A DNA stretch of 64,000 bases. Source: Bacteroidaceae bacterium. GTDB taxonomy: Bacteria > Bacteroidota > Bacteroidia > Bacteroidales > Bacteroidaceae. This document shows positions 24,220-33,765 of the stretch, piece after piece. Made by a program: the position numbers and the translations under genes. Below the pieces are notes generated by a model, which saw nothing but the letters and a program-made list of their open reading frames with translations, had not been told where the DNA came from and made no database searches. The stretch covers positions 1 to 64,000 of the forward strand of contig JAILKU010000136.1 of the NCBI GenBank assembly GCA_024693505.1, in the 5' to 3' direction. How positions within the stretch are numbered: position 1 is the first letter of the stretch; each line of letters opens with the position of its first letter.

Positions 24220-26559
24220 ATGGTAATGATGAAAAAGTATGTTCTTGCAGTTTTGTTCATTGGGCTGAGCGCGACGGCCGGGGCCCAGCAGTTATGGAAC
24301 CTCCCTCACCTGGAGCGCGTCAGGCAGTCGCTCGACGAGCCTTACTACGCCGAGGCCTTCAGACACCTTGCCGAGGATGCCGACTCACTCCTGCAGTGCA
24401 GGCCATTGAGCGTGACGGACAAGTCCGACGTGCCGGCCAGCGGTGACAGGCACGACTACATGAGCCTGGCGCGATACTACTGGCCCGACCCCTCGAAGCC
24501 CGACGGACTGCCCTACGTCAACCGCGACGGCCTCTCGAACCCCGAGCTGAACCGCTATGACCGCAACCGGCTGGGCACCACCTGCCGGCGCATCATCACC
24601 CTGGCGCTGATGTGGTACTTCAGCGGGAACGAGGCGTACGCCGCCAAGGCGGTTGAGCTGATGAGGACGTGGTTCCTGAATCCCGCCACCCGCATGAACC
24701 CCAACCTCAACTATGCGCAGATAGCCAAGGGGCACGACGGGAACCGCGGCCGCTCCTACGGCGTGCTCGATGCCTATTCGCTGGTCGAGACGCTGGACGC
24801 CCTGACCCTGCTGGAGGGCTCGAAGTCGTTCCCCGCCAAGGACCGCAAGAAGATGCGGCAGTGGGTGAAGAACCTCCGCGACTGGATGCTGAAGAGCGAG
24901 CAGGGGAAGCAGGAGCGCGCCGGAGGCAACAATCACGGCGTGGCATGCGATGCCATGCTGGCTGCCTTCTCGCTCTATGTGGGTGACGAGGCTACGGCCA
25001 GGAGCGTCCTTGACGAAGTGCCCGCCCGCTGCATTGACAGGCAGATTGAGCCCGACGGCCGGCAGCCCCAGGAACTCCGCCGCACCCTGGCCTTCCATTA
25101 CTCCATCTATAACCTCGGCTTCCTGGCCGACCTCTGCCTGATTGGCCACCGCCTGGGCATCAACCTCGAGGACTACCGCAGTAGCGACGGACGGAGCATC
25201 TACGGCGCCCTCGGCTTCCTGGCGCCCTACCTGGGCAAGCCGCAGACTGAGTGGCCCTATCAGCAGCTCCACGGATGGGACGCCAAGCAGCACGACCTGG
25301 CCCGTCTGCTCTACCGCTTCGGGCGATACATGAACGGCGCGCCCGCCACATACCTCGCCCTCTACGAGCAGAACAAGGTGCTCGACATGAAGAACCGTTT
25401 CCATCTGCTCTGGTACGACGCCACGCTCACCGACCAGGCCCTCTACGGCGCAGCCAGGCAGCTCGAGTATGCCGACCAGGAGGCGCGCAAGGCCAAGCGA
25501 CTGAAGGAGAACAGGGCCGAGAACAGAGTCATACCCCGAACCTTCAACAAGGACGGCCGGCTCGTGCTCGTCAATCCCAACGACTGGTGCTCGGGCTTCT
25601 TCTCCGGAACCCTCTGGATGATGTATCAGTACACCAACGGCCAGGCCTGGCGCGAGAGGGCCGTCAACTGGACGTGGCCCATTGAGGACGCCAAGTGGGA
25701 CCGCGGCACGCACGACCTCGGCTTCATGATGTACGACAGCTTCGGCAAGGCATACGAGATCACTGGCGAGCAGTCCTATCTCGACGTCGTACTGCAGAGC
25801 GCCCGTTCCCTCATCACCCGCTTCAACCCCACCGTCGGATGCATCCGCTCGTGGGACTTCAACCGCGAGAAGTGGCACTACCCCGTCATCGTGGACAACA
25901 TGATGAACCTGGAGATGCTCTTCCGCGTCACCCAGCTAACGGGCGACTCCACATACTGGCGCATCGCCGTCTCGCACGCCAACACCACGCTGAAGAACCA
26001 CTTCCGCCCCGACCACTCCAGCTACCACGTCATCGACTACAACCCCCAGACGGGCGAGGTGCGCAAGCGCAACACCGCACAGGGAAATGCCGATGACTCG
26101 TTTTGGAGCCGCGGACAGGGATGGGGCCTCTACGGCTTCACGATGTGCTACCGCTTCACGCGCGACCCGCGCTACCTGCAACAGGCCACCGACATCGCCG
26201 ACTTCTGGCTCTCCCTGCCCCTGCCCGACGACGGCATTCCCTACTGGGACATGAAGCTGCCCGCCGTGGATGAGCAGACGCCGCGCGATGCCTCCGCCTC
26301 CGCCGTCATCGCCTCCGCCCTCTACGAGCTCTCGCAGTACGTTCCCGCCGACCGCGCCGCCCGCTACCTGGCCTATGCCGACCGCGTGACGGAGAGCCTC
26401 TACCGCCACTACCGCGCCCCCCAAGGCACCAACGGCGGCTTCCTCCTCCTGCACAGCACGGGCCACAAGCCGGAGAACAGCGAGGTGGACGTCCCCCTCA
26501 ACTATGCCGACTACTACTACCTCGAAGCCCTCCTCCGCCGCCGGGGACTGGGACGATAA
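24220..26559 (+). CDS. Two-domain polysaccharide lyase (alginate-lyase superfamily) fused to GH88 unsaturated uronyl hydrolase, secreted
   Basis: A 779-residue exported enzyme joining two normally separate activities. After the signal peptide (to GAQQ, about residue 24), residues about 25-370 match the alpha/alpha-toroid alginate-lyase superfamily (PL5/PL38-like): YYWPDPSKPDGLPYVNRDG, LNYAQIAKGHDGNRGRSYGVLD, GGNNHGVACD and a helical AFHYSIYNLGFLADL. Residues about 410-775 match GH88: WDRGTHDLGFMMYDSFG, VIVDNMMNLEML, DDSFWSRGQGWGLYGF and a final LNYADYYYLEALL. A lyase would create a delta-4,5-unsaturated uronate end, which a GH88 domain would remove. The gene is strikingly C-ending and GC-rich in codon use compared with its flanks. 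It is next to the uronate catabolic operon, which would use the product. Several closely spaced ATGs (24220, 24226, 24229) make the exact start uncertain. Confidence 0.85.
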   Translation: MVMMKKYVLAVLFIGLSATAGAQQLWNLPHLERVRQSLDEPYYAEAFRHLAEDADSLLQCRPLSVTDKSDVPASGDRHDYMSLARYYWPDPSKPDGLPYVNRDGLSNPELNRYDRNRLGTTCRRIITLALMWYFSGNEAYAAKAVELMRTWFLNPATRMNPNLNYAQIAKGHDGNRGRSYGVLDAYSLVETLDALTLLEGSKSFPAKDRKKMRQWVKNLRDWMLKSEQGKQERAGGNNHGVACDAMLAAFSLYVGDEATARSVLDEVPARCIDRQIEPDGRQPQELRRTLAFHYSIYNLGFLADLCLIGHRLGINLEDYRSSDGRSIYGALGFLAPYLGKPQTEWPYQQLHGWDAKQHDLARLLYRFGRYMNGAPATYLALYEQNKVLDMKNRFHLLWYDATLTDQALYGAARQLEYADQEARKAKRLKENRAENRVIPRTFNKDGRLVLVNPNDWCSGFFSGTLWMMYQYTNGQAWRERAVNWTWPIEDAKWDRGTHDLGFMMYDSFGKAYEITGEQSYLDVVLQSARSLITRFNPTVGCIRSWDFNREKWHYPVIVDNMMNLEMLFRVTQLTGDSTYWRIAVSHANTTLKNHFRPDHSSYHVIDYNPQTGEVRKRNTAQGNADDSFWSRGQGWGLYGFTMCYRFTRDPRYLQQATDIADFWLSLPLPDDGIPYWDMKLPAVDEQTPRDASASAVIASALYELSQYVPADRAARYLAYADRVTESLYRHYRAPQGTNGGFLLLHSTGHKPENSEVDVPLNYADYYYLEALLRRRGLGR

Positions 26560-26588
26560 CACTAACCCTAACCTTAACGCGGCGCCAT

Positions 26589-26628
26589 GAAACGGAAAAG
26601 CGAGGCCGATGCCTCGCTTTTCCGTTTC
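26589..26628. terminator. Strong hairpin terminator after the lyase-GH88 gene
   Basis: A perfect 18-bp stem (26589-26606 and 26611-26628) with a CGAT loop, containing AAAAGCGAGGC and its complement. It is 29 bp after the stop codon. The stem's own T-rich arm and the following TCTTCCCTCC fit intrinsic termination in the plus direction. Confidence 0.85.
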
Positions 26629-27143
26629 TCTTCCCTCCATTACGGGAGGGGGCGGGGGAGGGTCTTCTGGGGGTGGGCTTCTCTGCTCCATCCCGTTTTC
26701 TGGGTCGCCGTGGCCGAGACCTCCTCCGCCGTTTTCCTGCTCCGTGAGCATGGCGAGGCCCGTTTTCAACTCTCCGCGCTCCCGACGCCTCCCTCCGGCT
26801 GAGGGCGTCCGCTGTCTATATGGTTCGACTTCTTGTTCATCTTATCTCGTTATGGTTTTACGCCAGGTTCCGCTCTTTCTCTTCCTTGCCCAAGCCGGGA
26901 GCGTAGTTCAGCCACTGGTCGCCGCTCTCTGCCAGTATCTTCGTGCACTTCAAGAGCACGACCCCCATGGAAGTCTTTGCGGCTACAGATATACAAAAAC
27001 TTTAGCGGACAGCAATAATTAAAAGTGAATAAAGGCGGGCGGAAGTATTGCATATCGTTACCTTCGCCCGCCTAAATCATAGCCGTCTGCGCCGTCGTGT
27101 GCATCGCGGCAAGTGAGACCGCAGATATTCGTGCAGTCCAGTC
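26629..27143. other. Non-coding region between the lyase-GH88 gene and uxaC
   Basis: No credible gene in this stretch. It begins with a GC-rich purine block (about 26,640-26,685) similar in style to the CCACCCCCA-type elements at the ends of cobU and blaI, then ordinary-looking sequence. It ends with a hairpin (27033-27073) that probably terminates the minus-strand uronate operon. Confidence 0.5.
27033..27073 (-). terminator. Probable terminator of the exuT-uxuA-uxaC operon
   Basis: Inverted repeat AGGCGGGC / GCCCGCCT with an inner GAAG / CTTC extension and a 16-base loop; on the minus strand it is followed by TTTATTC. It lies 70 bp after the uxaC stop. Confidence 0.6.
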
Positions 27144-28547
27144 TTAGAACTGGAAGTAGCGCTTGGCGTTCCAGTAGCAGATGTCGCGCACCATCTCGCG
27201 TATGCGGGGCATCTCCTCCTGGGGCAGCTCGCCATTCTCCACGTCGTTGCCCAGCAGGTTGCACAGCGTGCGGCGGAAATACTCGTGGCGCGGGTATGAG
27301 AGGAACGAGCGGCTGTCGGTGAGCATGCCCACGAAGCGGCTCAGCAGTCCCAGCACGGAGAGGGCGTTCATCTGCCGCTCCATGCCGTCCTTCTGGTCGT
27401 TGAACCACCATCCGCTGCCGAACTGCAGCTTGCCGGGCACGGGGGCTTCCTGGAAGTTGCCGATCATGGTGGCCAGCATCTCGTTGTCGGAGGGGTTGAT
27501 GCAGTAGAGGATGGTCTTGGCCAGGTTGCCCTCTACGCAGAGGCGGTCGAGGAAGCGGGCCAGGCTGGCTGCCACGTCGGGCGTGCCGATGGAGTCGAAG
27601 CCCGTGTCGGGACCCAGCTGGCGCATCATGCGGGTATTGTTGTTGCGGATGGGGCCGTAGTGGAACTGCTGCGTCCAGCCGGAGCGCGCGTCTTGGCGTC
27701 CAAACTCCAGCATCAGCGCCGAGCGGAACTTCCATACCTCGTCCCTGGTGGGAGCCTTGCCGTCGAGCACCTTCCGGAAGATGGCCGACACCTCGGCCTC
27801 CGTGAACGGCTCGGCGTAGAACTCGTTTATGCCGTGGTCAGAGAGGTGGCAACCCATCTCGTCGAAGAAGTCGTGGCGCTTCTGCAGGGCGTTGAGCAGG
27901 TCGACGTAGCTGCTGATGGTGCAGTCGGCGGCGGCCTCGAGCTTCTGGATGTACTGTCGGTAGGCCTGTGGGTCTTCAATAGCCATCGCCTTGTCGGGGC
28001 GCCAAGTGGGCAGCATCTTCACCTCGAAGCCGCTCTCGGCCGTCTGACGGTGATACTCCAGCGAGTCGGCGGGGTCGTCGGTGGTGCATACGGTCTCCAC
28101 CCTGTAGCGCTTCATCAGGCCACGCGCGCTGAACTCGGGGCGGGCCAGCTTCTCGTTGCACTCATCGTAGATCTCGCGCGCATTGGCGGGGTTCAGCAAC
28201 TTCTGAATGCCGAAGGCGGTGCGGAGCTCGAGATGCGTCCAGTGGTAGATGGGGTTGCGCATGCAGTAGGGCACGGTATCGGCCCACTTCTGGAACTTCT
28301 CCCAGTCGCTGGCTTCACCCGTGATGTAGTGCTCGTCCACTCCGTTTGTGCGCATGGCGCGCCATTTGTAGTGGTCGCCGCCCAGCCACAGCTCGGTGAT
28401 GCTGCTGAAGCGATGGTCCTCGGCCACCATCTTGGGGTCGAGGTGGCAGTGGTAGTCTATGATGGGGAGGTCGGCTGCCTCCTCGTGGTATAGCTTCCTG
28501 GCTGTCTCGGTCTGCAGCAGGAAGTCCTTGTCCATGAATGGTTTCAT
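27144..28547 (-). CDS. uxaC: Uronate isomerase
   Basis: Isomerises D-glucuronate to D-fructuronate and D-galacturonate to D-tagaturonate. It is 467 residues, the normal size. The amidohydrolase-fold metal motif is present early (LPIIDYHCHLDPKMVAEDHRF), and MRNPIYHWTHLELRTAFGI, CTTDDPADSLEYH and LPTWRPDKAM are family blocks. It is the last gene of the minus-strand operon exuT-SDR-uxuA-uxaC. Its immediate 5' leader is an array of 9-bp repeats that ends 4 bp before the ATG, so there is no ordinary ribosome-binding region. Assignment is firm. Confidence 0.97.
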   Translation of the reverse strand: MKPFMDKDFLLQTETARKLYHEEAADLPIIDYHCHLDPKMVAEDHRFSSITELWLGGDHYKWRAMRTNGVDEHYITGEASDWEKFQKWADTVPYCMRNPIYHWTHLELRTAFGIQKLLNPANAREIYDECNEKLARPEFSARGLMKRYRVETVCTTDDPADSLEYHRQTAESGFEVKMLPTWRPDKAMAIEDPQAYRQYIQKLEAAADCTISSYVDLLNALQKRHDFFDEMGCHLSDHGINEFYAEPFTEAEVSAIFRKVLDGKAPTRDEVWKFRSALMLEFGRQDARSGWTQQFHYGPIRNNNTRMMRQLGPDTGFDSIGTPDVAASLARFLDRLCVEGNLAKTILYCINPSDNEMLATMIGNFQEAPVPGKLQFGSGWWFNDQKDGMERQMNALSVLGLLSRFVGMLTDSRSFLSYPRHEYFRRTLCNLLGNDVENGELPQEEMPRIREMVRDICYWNAKRYFQF

Positions 28548-28550
28548 ATT

Positions 28551-28595
28551 GATGGGAATGATGGGATTAATGGGAGGGATGGGAATGATGGGGGA
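28551..28595. repeat. Nonamer array between uxuA and uxaC
   Basis: Five 9-bp units of the type GATGGGAAT fill the gap between the two genes and form the leader of uxaC. Confidence 0.75.
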
Positions 28596-28605
28596 TGGGG
28601 CTGCA

Positions 28606-29781
28606 TTACTTCAGCCCCATGCTGTTGGCGATGCCCCATTCGAGTCCGCGCAACTCGGCCAGTCCGCGCAGACGGCCGATGCAGCTGTAGCCGGGGTTGG
28701 TCTTCTTCCTGAGGTCGTCGCACATCTGGTGTCCGTGGTCGGGACGCATGACGATGCTCTTCCGGCGCTTCTGCTGAATCTCTAGGAAGGCCTTCATCAC
28801 CTCATACATGGGCACGTCGCCCTCCAGGTGGTTCGCCTCGTGGAAGTTGCCCTCGGCATCGCGCTGCGTGCTGCGCAGATGGACAAAGTCTATGCGGTCC
28901 CAGAAACGGCGCATCATGTCGGGCAGGTCGTTCTGCGCGCTCACGCCGAAGGAACCCGTGCACAGGCAGAGCCCGTTGGCGGGACTGGGCACTGCATCGA
29001 TGAGCGCCTGGAAGTCGTCGGCCGTGCTCAGGATGCGGGGCAGACCCAGTATGGACATGGGCGGATCGTCGGGATGGATGACCAGGCGTACACCTGCCTG
29101 CTCGGCTGCCGGACATACCTCGCTCAGGAAATAGATGAGGTTCTGGCGCAGGCGCTCGGGAGTGATGTCCTTGTAGCGGTCCAGCTCCTTCTGGAACTGC
29201 TCCAGGGTGAAGCTCTCCTCGGAACCGGGCAGGCCGGCTATCATGTTGCGGGTAATGAGCTTTATCTCGGCCTCGTCCATCTGTTCGAAGCGGGTCTTTG
29301 CCTTGGCCTGCTCCTTGGCGCTGTAGTCCTTCTCGGCGCCCGGACGCTTCAGGATGAAGAGGTCGAAGGCTACGAAGGCAGCGCGCTCGAAGCGCAGGGC
29401 ACGGCTCCCGTCGGGCATTTCGTAGGCCAGGTTGGTGCGCGTCCAGTCGAGCACGGGCATGAAGTTGTAGGTCACCACGTCTATGCCGCACTCGCCCAGG
29501 TTGATGAGGCTCTGCTTGTAGTTGTCGATGTACTTCTGGAATTCTCCCGTCTGTGTCTTGATGTGCTCGTGTACGGGCACACTCTCCACAGCGGCCCAGC
29601 GTAGGCCGGCGTCTTCGACCGTCTGCTTACGCTTAAGGATCTCTTCCTTGGTCCATACTTCGCCGTTGGGAATGTGGTGCAAGGCGGTTACAACACCTGT
29701 AGCACCCGCCTGGCGGATATCTTGCAGGCTGACTGGGTCGTTGGGCCCATACCAGCGGAAACTTTGTTCACAGAGAAACAT
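28606..29781 (-). CDS. uxuA: Mannonate dehydratase
   Basis: Dehydrates D-mannonate to 2-keto-3-deoxy-D-gluconate. It has 391 residues with the family's N-terminus ([39 protein letters not shown]), the active-site region [18 protein letters not shown], the metal-ligand stretch [12 protein letters not shown], and the C-terminal [11 protein letters not shown]. Encoded between an SDR and uxaC, it takes the product of fructuronate reduction. Cytosolic; firm assignment. Confidence 0.97.
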   Translation of the reverse strand: MFLCEQSFRWYGPNDPVSLQDIRQAGATGVVTALHHIPNGEVWTKEEILKRKQTVEDAGLRWAAVESVPVHEHIKTQTGEFQKYIDNYKQSLINLGECGIDVVTYNFMPVLDWTRTNLAYEMPDGSRALRFERAAFVAFDLFILKRPGAEKDYSAKEQAKAKTRFEQMDEAEIKLITRNMIAGLPGSEESFTLEQFQKELDRYKDITPERLRQNLIYFLSEVCPAAEQAGVRLVIHPDDPPMSILGLPRILSTADDFQALIDAVPSPANGLCLCTGSFGVSAQNDLPDMMRRFWDRIDFVHLRSTQRDAEGNFHEANHLEGDVPMYEVMKAFLEIQQKRRKSIVMRPDHGHQMCDDLRKKTNPGYSCIGRLRGLAELRGLEWGIANSMGLK

Positions 29782-29804
29782 AGGGCATATTGTTTAAAGG
29801 TTCT

Positions 29805-30614
29805 TTATATTGAGAAGGCATCGAAGCCGCCGTCCACAACGGAGAGTACGCCGGTGACGAAGCTGCTAGCATCGCTGATCAGATAGTGGATGGTGCCGAA
29901 GAGCTCTTCGGGCTCTGCAAAACGACCTGCCGGGGTATGGGCAATGATGGTCTTGGCACGGTCGGTCAGGCTGCCGTCCTCGTTGGTCAGCAGCGTACGG
30001 TTCTGATTGGTCAGCAGGAAGCCCGGCACGATGGCGTTCACGCGCAGCTGGGGATTGAACTTCGTGGCCAGCTCGGTAGCCATATACTTTGTATAGTTGC
30101 CGATGGCAGCCTTTGCAGCGCCGTAGCCTACCACGCGGGTCAGGGGACGCAGAGCGCTCTCGGAGCAGAAGTTGACGATGGCGCCCTTGCCGTTCTTCGC
30201 CATCACGGGTACGAATACCTGAGTGGGGATGACGGTGCCGAAGAGGTTCAGCTCCACCACTTTCTTGAAGGCATCCAGGTCGAGGTCCAGGAACGTCTTG
30301 TCCGGAGCGATGGTGGCTCCGCCCATGTTGCCTCCTGCCGCATTCAGCAGGATGTTGATGGTGCCGAAGCGAGCCACGATGTCCTCGCGGTTCTTCTCGA
30401 GCACCTCGCGTTTCAGCACGTCGGTCATCAGGAAGAGTGCCTCGCCCTTCTCGTTCAGCTCAGCCTCTAACTGCTTGCCCTGATCCTCTACGCGGTCCAG
30501 GATAACCACCTTGGCACCTTGTTCTATCAGATAGTGGGCGATGTTCCTGCCCAGGATGCCGCAGCCACCGGTGAGTACCACCACCTGGCCGCTAATGTCA
30601 AAAAGATTCTTCAT
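29805..30614 (-). CDS. Short-chain dehydrogenase, probable D-mannonate oxidoreductase (fructuronate reductase)
   Basis: A 269-residue NAD(P)-dependent SDR: nucleotide motif VLTGGCGILG (residues about 13-22), NNAG-type block NAAGGNMGG, catalytic Ser in NFCSESALRP and the YxxxK pair in YGAAKAA. It lies 23 bp upstream of uxuA and 30 bp after the transporter. In this position in Bacteroidota and Firmicutes an SDR replaces the classic UxuB enzyme, reducing D-fructuronate to D-mannonate. The function is inferred from context; a 2-deoxygluconate dehydrogenase (KduD-like) activity is the main alternative. Confidence 0.85.
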   Translation of the reverse strand: MKNLFDISGQVVVLTGGCGILGRNIAHYLIEQGAKVVILDRVEDQGKQLEAELNEKGEALFLMTDVLKREVLEKNREDIVARFGTINILLNAAGGNMGGATIAPDKTFLDLDLDAFKKVVELNLFGTVIPTQVFVPVMAKNGKGAIVNFCSESALRPLTRVVGYGAAKAAIGNYTKYMATELATKFNPQLRVNAIVPGFLLTNQNRTLLTNEDGSLTDRAKTIIAHTPAGRFAEPEELFGTIHYLISDASSFVTGVLSVVDGGFDAFSI

Positions 30615-30644
30615 AGTGATATGTATTTATTTGTTCGTGATAAT

Positions 30645-32219
30645 TTAGCACTCTACAGCCTTGAATCTGGGAACCAGAACTTTGAGGCATATCCATCCAA
30701 GCACGTAAGCCACGGCGCAATAGCAGAAGACGATGAAGTATCCGGCCGGCTTTCCCTGGAAGCCCAGGAAGGCCATCTGCGTCTGGTCGGCATAGTCGAA
30801 GAGCTGGCCGCTGAACTTGTTGATGCAGTAGCTGCCAATGCCGCCGGCCATGCCGTTGATGCCCGTCATCGTACCCACAGCCTTCTTGGGGAACAGGTCG
30901 CTGGCTACGGAGAACAGGTTGGCCGACCAAGACTGATGGGCCGCTCCGGCCAGGCCGATGATGATGACGGGGAACCAGTAGCTATATTTGCCGAGGGGCT
31001 GGGCAAAGAGGGCCAACAGGGGCACAACGGCAAAGATGAGCATGGCGCGCAGGCGGGCATCGTAGGCATGCTGTCCCGTACGGTTCATGATGATGGTGGG
31101 CAGCTTGCCGCCGTAGATGGCCAGCATCGTGATGGCATAGAGGGTGAAGATGAGCAGCATGGCCGTGGGGTTGTCGGAGGGCAGGTTATATACATCCGAG
31201 ATATAGGCCGGCGTCCAGAACAGGAAGAACCACCATACGCCGTCCGTTACCAGCTTGGCCAGGAAAATGGCCCACGTCTGCGGCAGCTTATAGAAGTTCC
31301 AGAACGGCAGGTTGAGCAGGATGAAGGCCGGAATAAGGAGCCAGGCGCTGAACATAAAGGCACTGATCAGTATCACAATGCCCAATGTGAAGTACATCCA
31401 TGAGTTTGGAAGCATGGGGATTGACCCCTTTTCCGTCGAAGTCTCCTTGACGGCCTCTTTCTCTGCGGCATTGTCCTGTTGGATGTAGGCCAGTTCAGCC
31501 TCGTTGACATGCTTGTTCTCCTCAGGCTTCTGGTAGATGAAGATCCAGGCACCGAGCCAGATGAAGCCCAGGGCGCCGATGATGATGAAAGCCATCTCCC
31601 ATCCGTTGCCTACGCCCAGGTTCTTGAAATAACGGGCCAGCAGGGGAATGGAGAGGGGAGCCACTAGGGCACCGATTGTGCTGCCGCTGTTGAAGATGCT
31701 GGTGGCAAAGGCGCGGTCCTTCATGGGGAAGTACTCGGCCGTCACCTTGATGGCGGCGGGGAAGTTACCGCTTTCGCCCAGGCCCAGCACGAAGCGCGAG
31801 ATCATAAAGCAGTAGGTGCTGACCGTACTGATGGCCAGGGCCACGTCGCCCGTTGCAGCTATCATCTCCTGCGTGCTGCCCAAGTCGAGGTGCCACATCG
31901 TGGCCAGGCCGCACAGGGCATGCATGCAGGCACCCAGCGACCATATGCCAATGGCCCAAAGGTAACCCTTCTTTACGCCAATCCAATCCATAAAGCGACC
32001 TGAGAACAGATTAGCTATGGCATAGACAATGGCGAAGACGGCTGCGATATTACCGTAGTCCGTATCGGTCCAATGAAAGTCGGGGGCAATGAAGTCTTTC
32101 CAGGTAAGGGACAGCACTTGGCGATCCATGTAGTTGATGGTAGTAGCTAGGAACAGCATACCACAGATGACCCATCTGTACTGCGTCATCTTCACATTCT
32201 GAGCATTCTGATTGTTCAT
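30645..32219 (-). CDS. exuT: MFS hexuronate transporter (ExuT-like, anion:cation symporter group)
   Basis: Inner-membrane transporter of 524 residues with about 12 hydrophobic segments. The ACS-family signature is early (INYMDRQVLSLTWKDFIAPDFHW), followed by SGRFMDWIGVKKGYLWAIGIWSLG and FVLGLGESGNFPAAIKVTAEYFP. There is a long central cytoplasmic loop (about residues 215-275) rich in Lys and Glu. As first gene of the operon with uxuA and uxaC it most likely imports glucuronate and/or galacturonate. Confidence 0.92.
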   Translation of the reverse strand: MNNQNAQNVKMTQYRWVICGMLFLATTINYMDRQVLSLTWKDFIAPDFHWTDTDYGNIAAVFAIVYAIANLFSGRFMDWIGVKKGYLWAIGIWSLGACMHALCGLATMWHLDLGSTQEMIAATGDVALAISTVSTYCFMISRFVLGLGESGNFPAAIKVTAEYFPMKDRAFATSIFNSGSTIGALVAPLSIPLLARYFKNLGVGNGWEMAFIIIGALGFIWLGAWIFIYQKPEENKHVNEAELAYIQQDNAAEKEAVKETSTEKGSIPMLPNSWMYFTLGIVILISAFMFSAWLLIPAFILLNLPFWNFYKLPQTWAIFLAKLVTDGVWWFFLFWTPAYISDVYNLPSDNPTAMLLIFTLYAITMLAIYGGKLPTIIMNRTGQHAYDARLRAMLIFAVVPLLALFAQPLGKYSYWFPVIIIGLAGAAHQSWSANLFSVASDLFPKKAVGTMTGINGMAGGIGSYCINKFSGQLFDYADQTQMAFLGFQGKPAGYFIVFCYCAVAYVLGWICLKVLVPRFKAVEC

Positions 32220-32292
32220 GTTGTTGGTTTATTTGTTATTGTTAAGTACGTTTTGCGGTCATTTTACTCGCTTTTTTAGTGGAACGACCCTG

Positions 32293-32300
32293 CAAATTTA
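32293..32300 (-). promoter_or_regulatory. -7 element of the exuT operon
   Basis: TAAATTTG on the minus strand with a TTG about 20 bp upstream; 73 bp before the exuT start. Confidence 0.65.
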
Positions 32301-32528
32301 TGAAATATTATAATAACTGACAACTATTTTGCAAAAATAGTGTAAAAAGGTGTATTCTTTTCTCTTCTTCTTTTCTGCCGTGATATTATTTTTGCCAGGT
32401 AAATTCATTCATATCTTTATAGATAGTGATAACTAACCAATCTGTTGCTTTGTGACCAAAATAATCTGTTTACAGTCCGATACCGATATATTTCTTCCTT
32501 TTCTTCAATGATTTAAAGAAGTATTTTG

Positions 32529-32536
32529 TATATTTG
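32529..32536 (+). promoter_or_regulatory. -7 element of the GH43 gene
   Basis: TATATTTG matches TAnnTTTG exactly and lies 48 bp before the ATG; no clear -33 TTG is visible. Confidence 0.6.
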
Positions 32537-32584
32537 TGCCCGAATTTGCGAGAGATTGAGAATTTGATTAGAAGAAGAAACTAT

Positions 32585-33727
32585 ATGAAGACGATTCTAG
32601 CATTATTATTGGCAATCTGCGTGCTCGACAGCTACGGGAAAGGAGTAATTCATGAGAAAGAGCAAAAAGCGCAGAACCTTTCCATCCGTAGCGGTGAATT
32701 GTGGCTTGACGACAGCGGTCATCACATCAATGCCCATGGAGGAGGCGTAATGAAGTATGGCGACACGTACTACTGGTTCGGTGAGCACAAATCAGAGTAT
32801 ACCAGTGATGCATTGGTGGGTGTGATGTGCTATTCATCCAAGGACCTGGTGAACTGGCATAACTGTGGCGTAGCCTTGAGTGTGACTGAAGAACTGGGGC
32901 ACGACATTGAGCGAGGGTGCATCCTGGAGCGTCCGAAGGCCATATACAACCCCGTGACGAAGAAGTTCTGCATGTGGTTTCATCTGGAGCTGAAGGGACG
33001 TGGCTATAGTGCTGCACGCTATGGTGTAGCTGTGGCTGACCGTCCTGAGGGACCATACAAATTCCTCTACTCGCAACGCGCCGATGCTGCTACCTGGCCC
33101 TTGGATTTCGGCGATGAGGAGCGGAAATTGGCCGATACCCTGAATACGGCTCACTACAAGGATTGGTCGAGTGCTTGGATCAAAGCTGTGGGGCAGGGGC
33201 TTTTCGTGAAGCGTGACTTCGGCACAGGGCAGATGTCGCGCGACATGACACTATACGTCGATGACGATGGTCACGCCTACCACATTTTCTCTTCCGAGGA
33301 GAACCTTACCCTGCATATTGCCGAACTGACAGCCGACTACCTGCATCATTCCGGGCGCTATGTTCGTGTAGCACCTGCCGGTCACAACGAGGCACCCGCC
33401 ATCTTCAAGCACAAGGGTGTTTATTGGATGATAACTTCGGGCTGTACCGGCTGGGATCCTAATGAGGCGCGCATGTTCTCATCATCTAGCATCTGGGGAC
33501 CTTGGAAGCAGCATCCCAATCCCTGCCGTGGCCCGAAGGCAGAAATCACCTTCGGCGGACAGAGTACTTTTGTCTTGCCAGTTGGCGACCGTTATATTTT
33601 CATGGCTGATATTTGGCGTCCGCAACACCCTATCGATGCCCGCTACATCTGGCTTCCCATTGATTTCGAGGATGGAAAGCCTGTCATTAACTGGCGCGAT
33701 GGATGGGACATAACTAAACTTAGGTAA
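32585..33727 (+). CDS. GH43 family enzyme, exo-beta-1,3-galactanase-like (subfamily 24 type)
   Basis: A 380-residue secreted five-bladed-propeller hydrolase; start chosen at the ATG opening the signal peptide MKTILALLLAICVLDSYGKG. The first blade reads INAHGGGVMKYGDTYYWFGEH: the usual GH43 catalytic-base Asp is absent, as in subfamily 24 exo-beta-1,3-galactanases. The conserved ERPKAIYN (Glu115) and GGQSTFV (Gln326) are there; in that subfamily a Gln has been proposed to act as base. The expected reaction releases galactose (with or without its branch) from the beta-1,3-galactan backbone of arabinogalactan. It stands opposite the uronate operon. Subfamily placement is by motif only. Confidence 0.8.
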   Translation: MKTILALLLAICVLDSYGKGVIHEKEQKAQNLSIRSGELWLDDSGHHINAHGGGVMKYGDTYYWFGEHKSEYTSDALVGVMCYSSKDLVNWHNCGVALSVTEELGHDIERGCILERPKAIYNPVTKKFCMWFHLELKGRGYSAARYGVAVADRPEGPYKFLYSQRADAATWPLDFGDEERKLADTLNTAHYKDWSSAWIKAVGQGLFVKRDFGTGQMSRDMTLYVDDDGHAYHIFSSEENLTLHIAELTADYLHHSGRYVRVAPAGHNEAPAIFKHKGVYWMITSGCTGWDPNEARMFSSSSIWGPWKQHPNPCRGPKAEITFGGQSTFVLPVGDRYIFMADIWRPQHPIDARYIWLPIDFEDGKPVINWRDGWDITKLR

Positions 33728-33765
33728 GCGTTAACGGTCGTTATGGAACAGTGCTGCTTTTCTTT

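Larger units (their letters stand above)
32220..32584. other. Divergent regulatory region between exuT and the GH43 gene
   Basis: 365 bp, AT-rich, with no gene. It contains a minus-strand promoter (TAAATTTG at 32293-32300, with TTG 20 bp upstream) driving the uronate operon and a plus-strand -7 element TATATTTG at 32529-32536 for the GH43 gene. The 190 bp between them is a natural place for a regulator to act, but I see no clear dyad. Confidence 0.6.

Noticed and set aside
24385-25878. A 497-codon frame antisense to the lyase-GH88 gene
   Set aside because: Low-complexity Val/Ala/Gly/Leu composition, no domain, and fully explained by the strong C-ending codon bias of the sense gene.
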